A stretch of 64,000 nucleotides of DNA from Lewinellaceae bacterium (GTDB lineage Bacteria; Bacteroidota; Bacteroidia; Chitinophagales; Saprospiraceae), in contig JACJYK010000001.1 of assembly GCA_020636135.1 (NCBI GenBank), positions 2,404,501 to 2,468,500 on the forward strand. Reading direction: 5' to 3'. Made by a program: the position numbers and the translations under genes. Positions 32,693 to 41,587 of this stretch are shown piece by piece. Positions within the stretch are counted from its first letter, which is position 1. Each line of letters starts with the position of its first letter. The notes beneath the pieces are model-generated. The model ran no database searches and was not told where the DNA came from. It saw only the letters and a program-made list of their open reading frames with translations.

Positions 32693-32896
32693 GAACCCCA
32701 AATATCCGCAACAATCAAGGATATTCCTATCTTAAACTGTTTATTTATTTGTTAAAATAGGGAATTTCTAAATTTCGAAGTTCATGCCGCAGTATATTCT
32801 GTTTTTAGGTACGACGGCATTCGTTCAAACTGCTAAATGTTGATAGTGGTGATTCTTATTAGACTTCTGCACAATTTTTATATTTTCGAACTTAAA

Positions 32897-33553
32897 TTAA
32901 TGGACATGGAAAGTCAACCAGTATGGCACGTCAAATTTTACGGGGTCAGGGGTTCTACACCTGTTTGTGAAAAAGGTTTTCAGCTTTTCGGCGGGAACAC
33001 TACCTGCATCTACACCGATTATTTGCTGAACGACCGAAGCAAAATGATTGTGGTGTTTGATGCCGGAACCGGCATCCGGGCGCTTGGAAAAGACATCATC
33101 AATGGGAAAATACCCGATACCGAAAATATATTTTTGGTGTTTACCCATTTTCACTGGGACCACAATCAAGGCCTTCCGTTCTTTGACCCTGCCTATAACC
33201 CAAAGCAAAAAATTGGCGTCTTTTCGCCGCTCAAGAGCATGAAGGTCAGCCGGTTAAAAAATATATTCGAGGTGCAGATGCAGAAGGAGTACTTTCCTGT
33301 TCAATTAAACAGAATGGGTGCGGAGTTCCAATTTTTCAACACGGAAGAATACAAAACCCATTTTAAGGTAGAAGACAATATCCAATTTACTTACCGCCCC
33401 CACAACCATCCTGGCGGGGCATTTAGCTATCGGATGGAGGCAAACGGCCGTTCAGTTGTAATCTGTACCGATTTGGAACATGGGGAATCAATAGACCCAA
33501 ATCTTTCCAGAATCGCCCTGTTGAGGAACATGATGTTCGGCTCGACTATGTGA
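32897..33553 (+). pseudogene. MBL-fold metallohydrolase, C-terminally truncated copy
   Basis: This copy is about 70% identical by eye to the intact gene at 37214 over its first 190 residues. It includes metal motif THFHWDH, the FGGNTTCIYTD start and CTDLEHGESID, where homology stops abruptly. The last residues (PNLSRIALLRNMMF) come from unrelated sequence beginning with CCCAAATCTTTCCAGAATC, and the remaining about 85 residues with the last metal histidines (HDAQYT, THHDPDHDD) are missing. It is probably non-functional. Confidence 0.75.
33496..33514. promoter_or_regulatory. CCCAAATCTTTCCAGAATC motif, copy 1
   Basis: This 19-mer marks the point where the truncated MBL gene loses homology. Close copies lie at 33580-33600 (before the response regulator gene) and 35588-35606 (before the PepSY-like gene). 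Confidence 0.4.
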
Positions 33554-33579
33554 TTTACTAAAATCTCCAAGTCACCCTT

Positions 33580-33600
33580 CCCAATTCTTTCCAGAATTTC
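33580..33600. promoter_or_regulatory. CCCAATTCTTTCCAGAATTTC motif, copy 2
   Basis: It lies 16 bp upstream of the response regulator start. It contains the perfect palindrome AATTCT-TTCC-AGAATT. Its position suggests an autoregulatory site for the two-component system. Confidence 0.4.
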
Positions 33601-33616
33601 TATTTAATTTTATCGG

Positions 33617-34294
33617 ATGAAAATTTTAATCATTGAAGATGAGCAAGACCTTCAGGATGCCATAAAGTCATCTTTAGAAAAAGAAGCCTACGTTGTGGAA
33701 ACTGCGGACGACTTTGATGCTGCTCACGAAAAGCTGTTCATTTATGAATATGATTGCATCCTGCTGGATATTACGTTGCCCAATGGTAGCGGGCTGGAAT
33801 TGTTGGAAGCATTGAAAAAAGCGGGCAAATCGGAAAACGTCATCATCATTTCTGCTAAAAACTCACTGGACGATAAACTCAAAGGTCTGGAACTCGGGGC
33901 TGATGACTATTTGACCAAACCCTTTCATATTGCCGAGCTGAATGCGAGGGTAAAAGCAGTGCTGAGGCGCAACAAATTAGAGGGGAAAAACACCATTGAA
34001 CTTAAGAACATCAGCTTGGATTTGGAAGAGTGGCTCTTTTTGGTCAATAACCAAGAAGTGCCACTGAACCGAAAAGAATTTGATATTCTCCAATATTTTT
34101 TGGTCAACAAAAACCGACTTGTTACCCGTACCGCACTGGCTGAATATGTCTGGGGCGACCATATTGACAAGGCTGATAACTTCGATTTTATCTACTCCCA
34201 AATCAAAAATATCCGAAAAAAAATTAAAGATGCCGGCGCTCATTTTGAAATTCAGGCAGTTTATGGAATAGGCTATAAATTGGTTGAGTTATGA
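33617..34294 (+). CDS. OmpR-family response regulator
   Basis: A 225-residue regulator: receiver with E7/D8, phospho-acceptor Asp51 in LLDITLP and the TKPF switch lysine near 100, then an OmpR-type winged helix (about 128-222, with LNRKEFDILQYF and GIGYKLVEL). It overlaps the kinase start by 4 nt (ATGA). Motif copies upstream of this gene and of the PepSY-like gene suggest it controls both. Confidence 0.93.
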   Translation: MKILIIEDEQDLQDAIKSSLEKEAYVVETADDFDAAHEKLFIYEYDCILLDITLPNGSGLELLEALKKAGKSENVIIISAKNSLDDKLKGLELGADDYLTKPFHIAELNARVKAVLRRNKLEGKNTIELKNISLDLEEWLFLVNNQEVPLNRKEFDILQYFLVNKNRLVTRTALAEYVWGDHIDKADNFDFIYSQIKNIRKKIKDAGAHFEIQAVYGIGYKLVEL

Positions 34295-35565
34295 AATTAT
34301 TAAACCGTTCGCTGCTTTATTTATCCATTCCCATTTTTTTACTGATTAGTATTTGGTCTGTGGTTTTTTATTTCAAGATGCTGGATGAAATTTATGACAG
34401 TATTGATGATGGGCTGGATAATTATAAACTGTTGATTATTCAAAAATCAAAACGGGATTCAACTGTTTTACATAAATCTGAATTTGACGAAAGCAACTAT
34501 GCCATAAGAAAGGTTGGAAAATCTGTTGCTCTCAACGTAAAGGATGTTTATTCAGATACGCTGATGTACATGCTCAATGAAGAAGAGATGGAACCTGTCA
34601 GGATGTTGACGACCGCATTTCGGCATCAAGACAGCTATTATAAATTGAAAGTGATTTCGTCAATGGTCGAAGAAGATGACCAAATTGACAACCTGACCCG
34701 AATGGCAATTTGGTTGTATGTAATTCTGATATTGGGCATTTTAATCATCAACAATTTCGTGCTGCAAAAACTATGGAAACCTTTTTATGAATTACTGGAA
34801 AACCTCAAAAGATTCCGCATAGACAAAGACAAATCCATCCCTGACATTCCTACCAACATCAAAGAGTTTCGAGAATTCAAATCTGCCACCAATACGTTGA
34901 TTGAGCATAGTGTTCGGACTTATAACCGGCAAAAGCAATTTACCGAAAATGCCGCACACGAAATGCAGACACCGTTGGCTGTCATCACCAATAAATTGGA
35001 ACTGTTGTTGGAAGAAGGCCGTCTGTCCGATGCGGATGCGGAAACAATTGCCCAGGTCATGCAGACAACTGACCGTTTGGTGCAATACAACAAAGCATTA
35101 TTGCTGTTGAGCAAAATCGAAAACAGACAGTATTTCGATAACCAATCCTTGGTGCTCAACGAATTGGTGAAACAAACAGTAAACGAACTGGAAGATTTTG
35201 CCGACTTTAAAAGCATTAAGATAAAAGTGAAAGAAAATGTACCATTGGAGCTAAAAATGGATGCTCAACTCGCTAATATTTTAGTGAGCAACCTTATCAA
35301 GAATGCCATTTTTCACAATTTAGAAAACGGTCGGGTAAACATCCACATTGAATCCGATTCTCTCACCATCAGCAATACCTCGAAAAACGGGCCGCTGGAT
35401 GAAAGTAAAATATACGAACGTTATTACCGAACGAAAAAAACGGATAAGCAAAAAAGCACAGGTTTGGGCCTGCCTATTGTGAAGGCTATTTGCCAACTCT
35501 ACCATTTTAAAATCAACTATGGCTACTCCGAGGCACAACATTTTTTTACGGTGACTTTTGAATAA
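34291..35565 (+). CDS. Sensor histidine kinase partner
   Basis: A 424-residue membrane kinase with helices at about 7-27 and 140-163, a small periplasmic sensor between them, HisKA with His223 in AAHEMQTPLAV, and HATPase (LVSNLIKNAIFHN, then TGLGLPIVKAICQLY). It lacks an obvious HAMP. Start from the ATGA overlap with the regulator. It should phosphorylate the preceding response regulator. Confidence 0.93.
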   Translation: MKLLNRSLLYLSIPIFLLISIWSVVFYFKMLDEIYDSIDDGLDNYKLLIIQKSKRDSTVLHKSEFDESNYAIRKVGKSVALNVKDVYSDTLMYMLNEEEMEPVRMLTTAFRHQDSYYKLKVISSMVEEDDQIDNLTRMAIWLYVILILGILIINNFVLQKLWKPFYELLENLKRFRIDKDKSIPDIPTNIKEFREFKSATNTLIEHSVRTYNRQKQFTENAAHEMQTPLAVITNKLELLLEEGRLSDADAETIAQVMQTTDRLVQYNKALLLLSKIENRQYFDNQSLVLNELVKQTVNELEDFADFKSIKIKVKENVPLELKMDAQLANILVSNLIKNAIFHNLENGRVNIHIESDSLTISNTSKNGPLDESKIYERYYRTKKTDKQKSTGLGLPIVKAICQLYHFKINYGYSEAQHFFTVTFE

Positions 35566-35587
35566 TTTTCTCCTACCCAACCTTGTT

Positions 35588-35606
35588 CCCAAATCTTTCC
35601 AGAATC
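35588..35606. promoter_or_regulatory. CCCAAATCTTTCCAGAATC motif, copy 3
   Basis: Identical to copy 1 over 19 bases. It lies about 80 bp upstream of the PepSY-like gene. Confidence 0.4.
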
Positions 35607-35686
35607 ACCGCTGAACTTTGTGGTGTAATTTATTGACGATGGCTTGAAAGCAGCATTCAAGTCAATAATTTAAATTAAAATAAACC

Positions 35687-36130
35687 ATGAAGAATTTCTT
35701 TTTAATCGCATTGTCATCGTTCATTTTCAGCTTCGTGCAGGCGCAGGATTTAAGCAGGGAACAAGTGCCTTCAGTGGTATTGAACAATTTCGATTCACAA
35801 TTCCCCAAAGCTATGGACGTAGAGTGGGAAAAGAAAGGCGACCTCTTCAAAGTGGATTTTGAAACCGACCGCCACACCGACCATAATGTTTGGTACGATG
35901 CTTCAGGTGACTTGGTGAAACACGAAAAAGACATTGCCAAAAGCGAATTGCCCGCTGCTGTGTTGTCCCGGATTCAAACTGATTTTAAAGGCTACAATCT
36001 GGATGACATCGAAATGGTTACAACCAGAGAAGGCACACAGTACGAAGTAGAACTGGATGCGGTTTTCAAGCAAGAATGGAAGGTTATTCTGGATGAAAAA
36101 GGGGGAATTATAAGGAAAGTGGCAGATTAG
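35687..36130 (+). CDS. PepSY-like (DUF2874) secreted protein
   Basis: A 147-residue exported protein: signal peptide (1-19, ending VQAQD), then two repeats of a PepSY-like fold (VPSVVLNNFDSQFPKAMDVEWEK and LPAAVLSRIQTDFKGYNLDDIE). Such proteins are typical targets of kinase/regulator pairs in Bacteroidota and may bind or inhibit envelope proteins. It lies directly after the two-component genes. Confidence 0.8.
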   Translation: MKNFFLIALSSFIFSFVQAQDLSREQVPSVVLNNFDSQFPKAMDVEWEKKGDLFKVDFETDRHTDHNVWYDASGDLVKHEKDIAKSELPAAVLSRIQTDFKGYNLDDIEMVTTREGTQYEVELDAVFKQEWKVILDEKGGIIRKVAD

Positions 36131-36270
36131 AATTGTCCTTATTTTAAACAGGATTTTCGACCTGAACGGTAATTTCCTGCAGATAGATAACTAAGCGATT
36201 TTATTCAAATAAAACCAAGCAAATGGATTGCCCTAATATGTGGCAATCCCTTTCAACAAAAACGACCAAG

Positions 36271-37176
36271 ATGTCAATCAAAATAAAGGAAATAGTTATT
36301 GCCGTTGTATCTGCCTTAGTCGGTGCTCTTTTGACTTTTGCCTTTATGAATAAAGGCTATACAAAAAATACATACACCATAGGGGCTAAACTGGGTTACG
36401 ATTTTAATAAACCAAATGCTAAAATTCAACTCCCCGAAATTTTGCATGAGATTTCGGGACTGACTGATATAGATGAGCATACTCTCGCCTTGGTACAGGA
36501 CGAGGACGGGATTGTGTTCATATATGACTGGCAAAAAGAAGAAATCATCAAGCAGATAAGATTTGGTGAAGGCGGCGATTATGAAGGGGTGACCAAGGCG
36601 GGAAACAGTATCTACGTATTAAGGAGCGATGGGAAGTTGTTTGAAATTGAAAACTTCGAAAGTGAAGATTTCAAGGTAAATGAGTACGACACTGAGATTC
36701 CTGTAAAAAACAATGAAGGGCTTGGGTACGATGCAAAACATAAACGGCTGTTGATTGCTGGGAAAAGTAAACCAAAAGGTGATGAATACAAGGGTAAAAG
36801 AGCCGTTTTTGCTTTTGACTTGGACAGTATGGGCCTTATGAAACAACCTGTTTATATTTTTAAGGAAGAAAACATAGAACGGTTTGTCAAAGAAAACAAA
36901 AGCGATGGGGAAACCGAGCAAAACCTGAAAATAAACCCCTCTGCCATTGCGGTGCACCCAATCACGGACAGATTATTTGTTCTTTCCTCAAAAGATAAAC
37001 TGGTTTATATTTTTAACCGGGAAAATGGGCTGGAAGCCGTACATCAATTGGACAAAAAGTTACATCTCCAACCGGAAGGCATTACCTTTCTGGACAACGG
37101 GGATATGTTCATTTCAAATGAGGGAGTAGAAGAAAGGCCTTCTCTTTTGTTTTTCTCATATAATGAGGAGAAATGA
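36271..37176 (+). CDS. SdiA-regulated-like membrane-anchored beta-propeller
   Basis: A 301-residue protein: an uncleaved N-terminal helix (about 4-24), then an SdiA-regulated-type propeller with LPEILHEISGLTDIDEHTLA, GEGGDYEGVTKAG, NNEGLGYDAKHKRLLIAG and the closing LQPEGITFLDNGDMFISNEG. Start ATG 36271; an ATG at 36223 adds 16 residues. It overlaps the intact MBL gene's upstream region. A paralogue lies in inverse orientation at 38101-39006, implying a duplication of this module. Confidence 0.8.
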   Translation: MSIKIKEIVIAVVSALVGALLTFAFMNKGYTKNTYTIGAKLGYDFNKPNAKIQLPEILHEISGLTDIDEHTLALVQDEDGIVFIYDWQKEEIIKQIRFGEGGDYEGVTKAGNSIYVLRSDGKLFEIENFESEDFKVNEYDTEIPVKNNEGLGYDAKHKRLLIAGKSKPKGDEYKGKRAVFAFDLDSMGLMKQPVYIFKEENIERFVKENKSDGETEQNLKINPSAIAVHPITDRLFVLSSKDKLVYIFNRENGLEAVHQLDKKLHLQPEGITFLDNGDMFISNEGVEERPSLLFFSYNEEK

Positions 37177-37213
37177 GACTTCTGGGTTTGCACGAATTAA
37201 ACTTATCGTTTTT

Positions 37214-38071
37214 ATGAACAAACATGTCTGGCATATCAAATTTTATGGAGTAAGAGGCTCCACCCCTGTGTGCGATAGCAATGTCCAAAAGTTTGGAGGG
37301 AACACTACTTGCATTTATGCGGATTTACTGACCAACGACCGCAGCAAAATGATTGTGGCGTTTGATGCGGGAACGGGTATTAGGAAATTGGGCAAAGACA
37401 TGCTCAAAGGCGAATTACCTGATGCAGAAACGATATGGCTTATTTTCACCCATTTCCATTGGGACCATATCCAAGGTCTGCCTTTTTTTGACCCCGCATA
37501 CAATCCCAAAAAAAAGATTGGTATCTTCACTCCACACCGGGAATTGAGGAAACAGGAATTGAGGCATATTTTTGAACTGCAAATGCAAAAAGAATATTTC
37601 CCTGTCCAATTGGAAAAAATGGGGGCGGACTTTAAGTTCCTCACTTCGGATGAATACATATCAGCTTTAGATGTGGAAGAACATGTAAATTTCGATTATA
37701 GGATGCACAACCACCCCGGTGGTGCATTCAGTTATCGGATGGAAGCAGAGGGACGTTCTTTTGTAGTTTGTACGGATTTGGAACACGGGGAATCCATAGA
37801 TTCAGAAGTGGTAGAATTTTGCAGGGATGCCGATTTGCTCATCCACGATGCCCAATATACCGACGAAGAATTAAAAACCCACCGAGGCTGGGGGCACAGC
37901 AGTTATTCACAAGCCATCGAATGTGCCAGGAAAGCCAATGTCAAACAGCTCATTTTTACCCATCACGACCCCGACCATGATGACGATTTTTTGGAAAAGA
38001 TGGAAAAGAAATATCAAAAGGAATTTCCAAATTGCAGGATGGCAAAGGAAGGCATGGAGGTGATGGTTTAG
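37214..38071 (+). CDS. MBL-fold metallohydrolase (intact)
   Basis: A 285-residue protein with the metallo-beta-lactamase signature THFHWDH near 83, GNTTCIY, HNHPGGAFSYRM, CTDLEHGE and a late ILTHHDPDHDD-like motif (LIFTHHDPDHDD) supplying the last ligands. The family includes phosphodiesterase-like hydrolases; the substrate is unknown. It is the full version of the truncated copy at 32897. It follows the SdiA-regulated-like gene. Confidence 0.85.
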   Translation: MNKHVWHIKFYGVRGSTPVCDSNVQKFGGNTTCIYADLLTNDRSKMIVAFDAGTGIRKLGKDMLKGELPDAETIWLIFTHFHWDHIQGLPFFDPAYNPKKKIGIFTPHRELRKQELRHIFELQMQKEYFPVQLEKMGADFKFLTSDEYISALDVEEHVNFDYRMHNHPGGAFSYRMEAEGRSFVVCTDLEHGESIDSEVVEFCRDADLLIHDAQYTDEELKTHRGWGHSSYSQAIECARKANVKQLIFTHHDPDHDDDFLEKMEKKYQKEFPNCRMAKEGMEVMV

Positions 38072-38100
38072 CTTCTTCTCTTTCAACATCCACGTTTACT

Positions 38101-39006
38101 TTATATGGAAAACAAAGCCAACACAGGATTTGTATCCCTACCTTCCGAAGTAATTACCAATGAATTTCCATCCAGAAAAGTGATGCCTTCTGGTTATGGA
38201 AACATTTGGTTGTCAAGTGGTAAAACGTCGAGCGGTTTGCCCTGCCCATCCACGGTCAATAAGAACTGTTCGGAGCTTACGAGCAGGTAGTACAATTCTT
38301 TTTCAGGATGGGCGGCGATGCTGGCGATGTTAAATTTGAATTTCACATCGCCCGAACCTTCTTTCCTGAAAAGTTCAATGTCTTTTTTTCGCTCCACCAA
38401 CTCTAAAACCTCTGAAACAGAAATTTGCAGGGCGGATTTATGCATCATCTTTTCTGTGGCAAGGTCAAAGGCATAAATTGCCCTGAAGCTTTTCTCGAAG
38501 GCTTTGTCGGTATATTTCCGCCTTGGGGCAAGCAGCAGGCGGTTATGTTTTTCATCGTAGCAAAGTCCTTCATTATCCAATGCCGGGATTTTTGTATCAA
38601 TTTGCTGCACATCGGGCTTTCCATTTTCATTAAATACAATTTTGAACATTGCCCCGTCGCTCCGAAGTGCATACATATCATCGCCCACTCTGGTCAGGCC
38701 TTCAAAGTCTCCTTGCCCTTCAAAAGTTATCTGCTCGATAATTGTGCAATTTTCAAGGTCATAAACAAAGACATCACCCAGTTCATCCTGCACACAAGCT
38801 ACCGTTTTGCCGTCCTCATCTGTAAGCCCGGAAATCTCCATTAGTTCCACAGGAAGTTCGCAGACTTTGCTCGGATTCTTGAAATTTGTTTGAGTCGGAA
38901 AAGTTGTGTTGCATGAAGTCATTATCAGAGCAACGACGGAAATCATAAATTGGATTATCATGGTCGAAAATTTGATTTTAATGGAATGAAGTCTGAATTC
39001 ATTCAT
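38101..39006 (-). pseudogene. SdiA-regulated-like lipoprotein with an in-frame nonsense codon
   Basis: A lipoprotein (MTSCNTT lipobox) with the same propeller as the 36271 gene (LPVELMEISGLTDEDGKTVA, GQGDFEGLTRVG, LDNEGLCYDEKHNRLLLAP). At 38194-38196 a TAA interrupts the frame exactly where the paralogue has Gln (LQPEGITFL). Beyond it the same frame continues PEGITFLDGNSLVITSEGRD and ends LALFSI at 38101. A single CAA to TAA change explains this. Translation to the stop gives 270 residues, lacking the last blade strand. Confidence 0.8.
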
Positions 39007-39031
39007 TAGACATTTGCATAATCTTTAAGAA

Positions 39032-39064
39032 AATGGTCTGCGAGTGTCTAATTCGCAGACCATT
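39032..39064 (-). terminator. Terminator of the GreA/Rnk-like gene
   Basis: AATGGTCTGCGA (39032-39043) pairs with TCGCAGACCATT (39053-39064). On the minus strand the hairpin is followed by TTTTCTT. It lies 40 bp after the stop of the 39104 gene. Confidence 0.7.
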
Positions 39065-39103
39065 ATTCGGTGCAGGCATAAATGTATTTATATTAAAAAT
39101 CAC

Positions 39104-39514
39104 TTACAAATTAAAATTGCCTGCTGCCTCCGGCTGGTAAATAATTTCTTCAATTTTGACTTTTGTAAGGCCTGCCGGTACAATCCATTCAATCTCATCA
39201 CCCACTTTATAACCAATCAATGCCGTTGCTATCGGTGATAAAATAGAAATTTTATTCTTTTTCAGGTTTGCTTCTTGGGGATAAGCGATTTGAAATTGAA
39301 CAGTTTTGCTCGTGTTCAAAAAGCTTATTTTAACAATCGTGTTCATTGTTACAACATTCGCAGGAATTTCGGTTGGTTCTACAATCTTTGCGGATTTCAA
39401 TTCCTGCAACAGATTCAATGCCTCAGAAGCTTTTAATGAACGGGTTTGTTTTGCGTCATTGATGGCTTTCTGAATTCTAACATAATCAAGCTTGTTCATC
39501 ATTATCTCACTCAT
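39104..39514 (-). CDS. GreA/GreB- or Rnk-like transcription elongation factor
   Basis: A 136-residue protein. The short N-terminal helical region (about 1-40) is followed by the FKBP-like C-terminal domain of GreA with ISILSPIATALIGYKVGDEIEW, the diagnostic motif. The missing long coiled coil argues for Rnk-type rather than GreA. It should bind RNA polymerase. An alternative start MMNKLDY lies 4 codons in. Its terminator hairpin follows. Confidence 0.85.
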   Translation of the reverse strand: MSEIMMNKLDYVRIQKAINDAKQTRSLKASEALNLLQELKSAKIVEPTEIPANVVTMNTIVKISFLNTSKTVQFQIAYPQEANLKKNKISILSPIATALIGYKVGDEIEWIVPAGLTKVKIEEIIYQPEAAGNFNL

Positions 39515-39774
39515 GATTAAAAATTTTAATATTGATAAAAAAGATGAAAACTCTCTGTGCCGGGTTGGGCATAAAACATTTGAAACAAATTAGCCAGGAT
39601 ACAGTTGCTCGTTCTAAAGAGAAAAGGCAATTTTTTCTACAGAAAATGGTGTTAAGCTTATATTTTGTATTACTGACGCTATCACCCAAGTTCTCCAACA
39701 TTTAATAGTCTAACTCATTTTAAAAATTGACAATCAATGAAGAACTGAGGTAAGGTGGTAAGGAGGAAAGAATA

Positions 39775-40011
39775 ATGGACCAAATTCAATCAAGCAAGAT
39801 TACATCAAAAGGGCAGACTACCATACCCATCAATATCAGGCAGGCACTTCATCTTAATGCAGGGGATGAAATCCTATTCCATATTGAAGGTGAACAGGTT
39901 GTCATCAAGAAAGCCCAGCCTTTGGACGTTGAATACCTAAGAGCGATTCAGTCCTCATTTGCCAACGAATGGGAAAGCCAGGAAGACTGTGAGGCATTTG
40001 ATGGCCTATGA
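39775..40011 (+). CDS. mazE: AbrB/MazE-type antitoxin
   Basis: A 78-residue protein with a SpoVT-AbrB domain: SKITSKGQTTIPINIRQAL, GDEILFHIEGEQVVIKKA, then a flexible acidic tail that should block the toxin. It overlaps the toxin gene by 11 nt. Strong AGGAGG-like sequence precedes ATG 39775. Confidence 0.92.
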   Translation: MDQIQSSKITSKGQTTIPINIRQALHLNAGDEILFHIEGEQVVIKKAQPLDVEYLRAIQSSFANEWESQEDCEAFDGL

Positions 40012-40336
40012 GCAATGGGATGTTGCCATCGTTCCGTTTCCATTTGTGAACAGCCTTAAATCCAAACCAAGGCCTGTCTTGGTTTTAAGCAATGCTTCGT
40101 TCAATCTTCAAACAGGCCATTACATTGCGGCCATGATAACTTCAAGCAGCCAAAATCCGTGGGCTGGAGATACCGAAATAAAGAATATTGAGGAAGCTGG
40201 ACTTAACAAACCTTCATTAGTCCGCTTGAAACTGTTTACGATGGATGAACGGATTGTGAAAAGAAAAATAGGAAGACTTTCAAATAATGACGTTGTGAAT
40301 GTTAGAAGTAGTATGAATTCACATATCTCAATTTAG
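40001..40336 (+). CDS. mazF: MazF/PemK-type mRNA interferase toxin
   Basis: A 111-residue PemK/MazF fold protein: WDVAIVPFPFVNSLKSKPRPVLVLSN, then SSSQNPWAGDTEI and LVRLKLFTMDERIVKRKIG. The conserved Arg in KPRPVLVL and the SSS motif belong to the catalytic face. It cleaves RNA endonucleolytically when free. ATG 40001 (MAYEQWD) matches the family start and overlaps the antitoxin. Confidence 0.92.
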   Translation: MAYEQWDVAIVPFPFVNSLKSKPRPVLVLSNASFNLQTGHYIAAMITSSSQNPWAGDTEIKNIEEAGLNKPSLVRLKLFTMDERIVKRKIGRLSNNDVVNVRSSMNSHISI

Positions 40337-40404
40337 ACAAAATGGCAAACAATTGATAAAAAAGAAAAAATAATCTGATAATTTCCGTAATGTATATTAT
40401 CACT

Positions 40405-41257
40405 CTATCTATTATATAATTTTTCAACAGTTGTAACAATTTTATTGAAAATCACACTAAAGCCTGCTTCATCAAATAGAGTGGTTGATTTATTATAAAT
40501 TCCCCTGTCACCTTCATCTAAGTAATCTTCAAGATGACCTGGTAATGCATCGGGCATACTATAAGCTATTATATGTTTTACGGCCATAAGCGCCCACCCC
40601 AATTCTACCAAGGATGTTGACGAGACGGGTTCATTGTGCGGATAAATAAAAACGAAAATGCTTGTACGTCTTATCTCTTCCATAACTTCAAGATAGTCTT
40701 TGGAGGAATTGCTTGGCCCATTCCAATAATTTATTACAATTTTATTCTGGCAGGTCTCAATGTTAAACCTTTCTTCAAGTTTACTTTTCAGGCCGATTAA
40801 ATGCTTTTCTACATTTTTTTGCCGTTGCTTATCGACAAATGAAATCGGACATGACAAAAATATCCTTGGGCAATCTGGCTCAAGAAAATGACTGAGCAAC
40901 CTTGCCTTTGTCCCAATTTCATTTTTTCTCATTTTTTCATGAAGGGACTCTAATGTACCAGATGGGTTGGGAAGGATTTTTATCATATTCTGAAACTCAT
41001 TCGCAAAAAACTCCCTAATCACCCTGTTTGTGTTCAAAAATATCCCTTTGTTTTCAGTAATGGATAGGGTCAAAGGAACAGCATCCATGTTCTCAGGTAT
41101 TTTTTCTAAAAGCAGTGTACCCAAGGTAATCATGTTATCTTCTTGGCTTTGATAACCTCCCACCAATACAGTATGATTTTCAATATCACCTGAGATGTCC
41201 AACATTATATTCAAATGGCTATCGTGTACTGTCAACCCTCTCAAATTGAGTATCAAT
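40405..41257 (-). CDS. TIR/nucleoside deoxyribosyltransferase-like protein, start uncertain
   Basis: The clear domain is C-terminal (about 150 residues): CPRIFLSCPISFVDKQRQKN, EVMEEIRRTSIFVFIYPHNE and SLVELGWALMAVKHIIAYSM. The LVELGWAL glutamate motif fits the TIR/nucleoside deoxyribosyltransferase fold. The N-terminal part is alpha-beta and unidentified. The 5' region overlaps the preceding frame in another phase, so this may be the 3' part of a frameshifted larger gene; a TTG near 41257 is the most plausible independent start. A defence-type NAD hydrolase role is possible but unproven. Confidence 0.55.
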
Positions 41258-41516
41258 ACATCATCCAGGACTTCACATTTGCCTTGGCAGTATAGGCCGC
41301 CTCTTGCTGGGTGAAGACCAACCCACCAGTGGCGAGGATTTCCCATAGCTCCACGTCCCCACTGATTTTTTGTTCGAGCACCTCTTGAACATGACTGCTC
41401 AAAGCCCCATCCTCATAGAAAAGGGCAGTGATTGCGGCTACGTTCTGGCCATATCCGATTGCACTGTCCATAGCAAGTAAATCCTTACACCGTCTTCGTG
41501 CAACAGAGTATGGCAC
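41253..41516 (-). CDS. Small unidentified protein, possibly 5' part of the next frame
   Basis: An 87-residue frame from GTG 41516 with MDSAIGYGQNVAAITALFYE and ISGDVELWEILATGGLVF. It ends KSWMMY in a region where the following gene starts in a different phase; a one-base shift at about 41270 would join the two. I recognise no family. The weak start and short size suggest decay. Confidence 0.4.
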   Translation of the reverse strand: MPYSVARRRCKDLLAMDSAIGYGQNVAAITALFYEDGALSSHVQEVLEQKISGDVELWEILATGGLVFTQQEAAYTAKANVKSWMMY

Positions 41517-41587
41517 GTATCAAAGACAGATTGAACAGAAAAGTTTCAATCTTGAATTTTCTCGGAAATTAATTGAGGGAACTGAAA

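Larger units (their letters stand above)
32151..32836. other. Mostly non-coding stretch with one candidate mini-gene
   Basis: About 690 bases between the basic mini-gene and the truncated MBL gene. The only coding candidate is 32510-32650 plus (see next entry). The rest shows no family similarity and no long open frame with a credible start. Confidence 0.4.
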
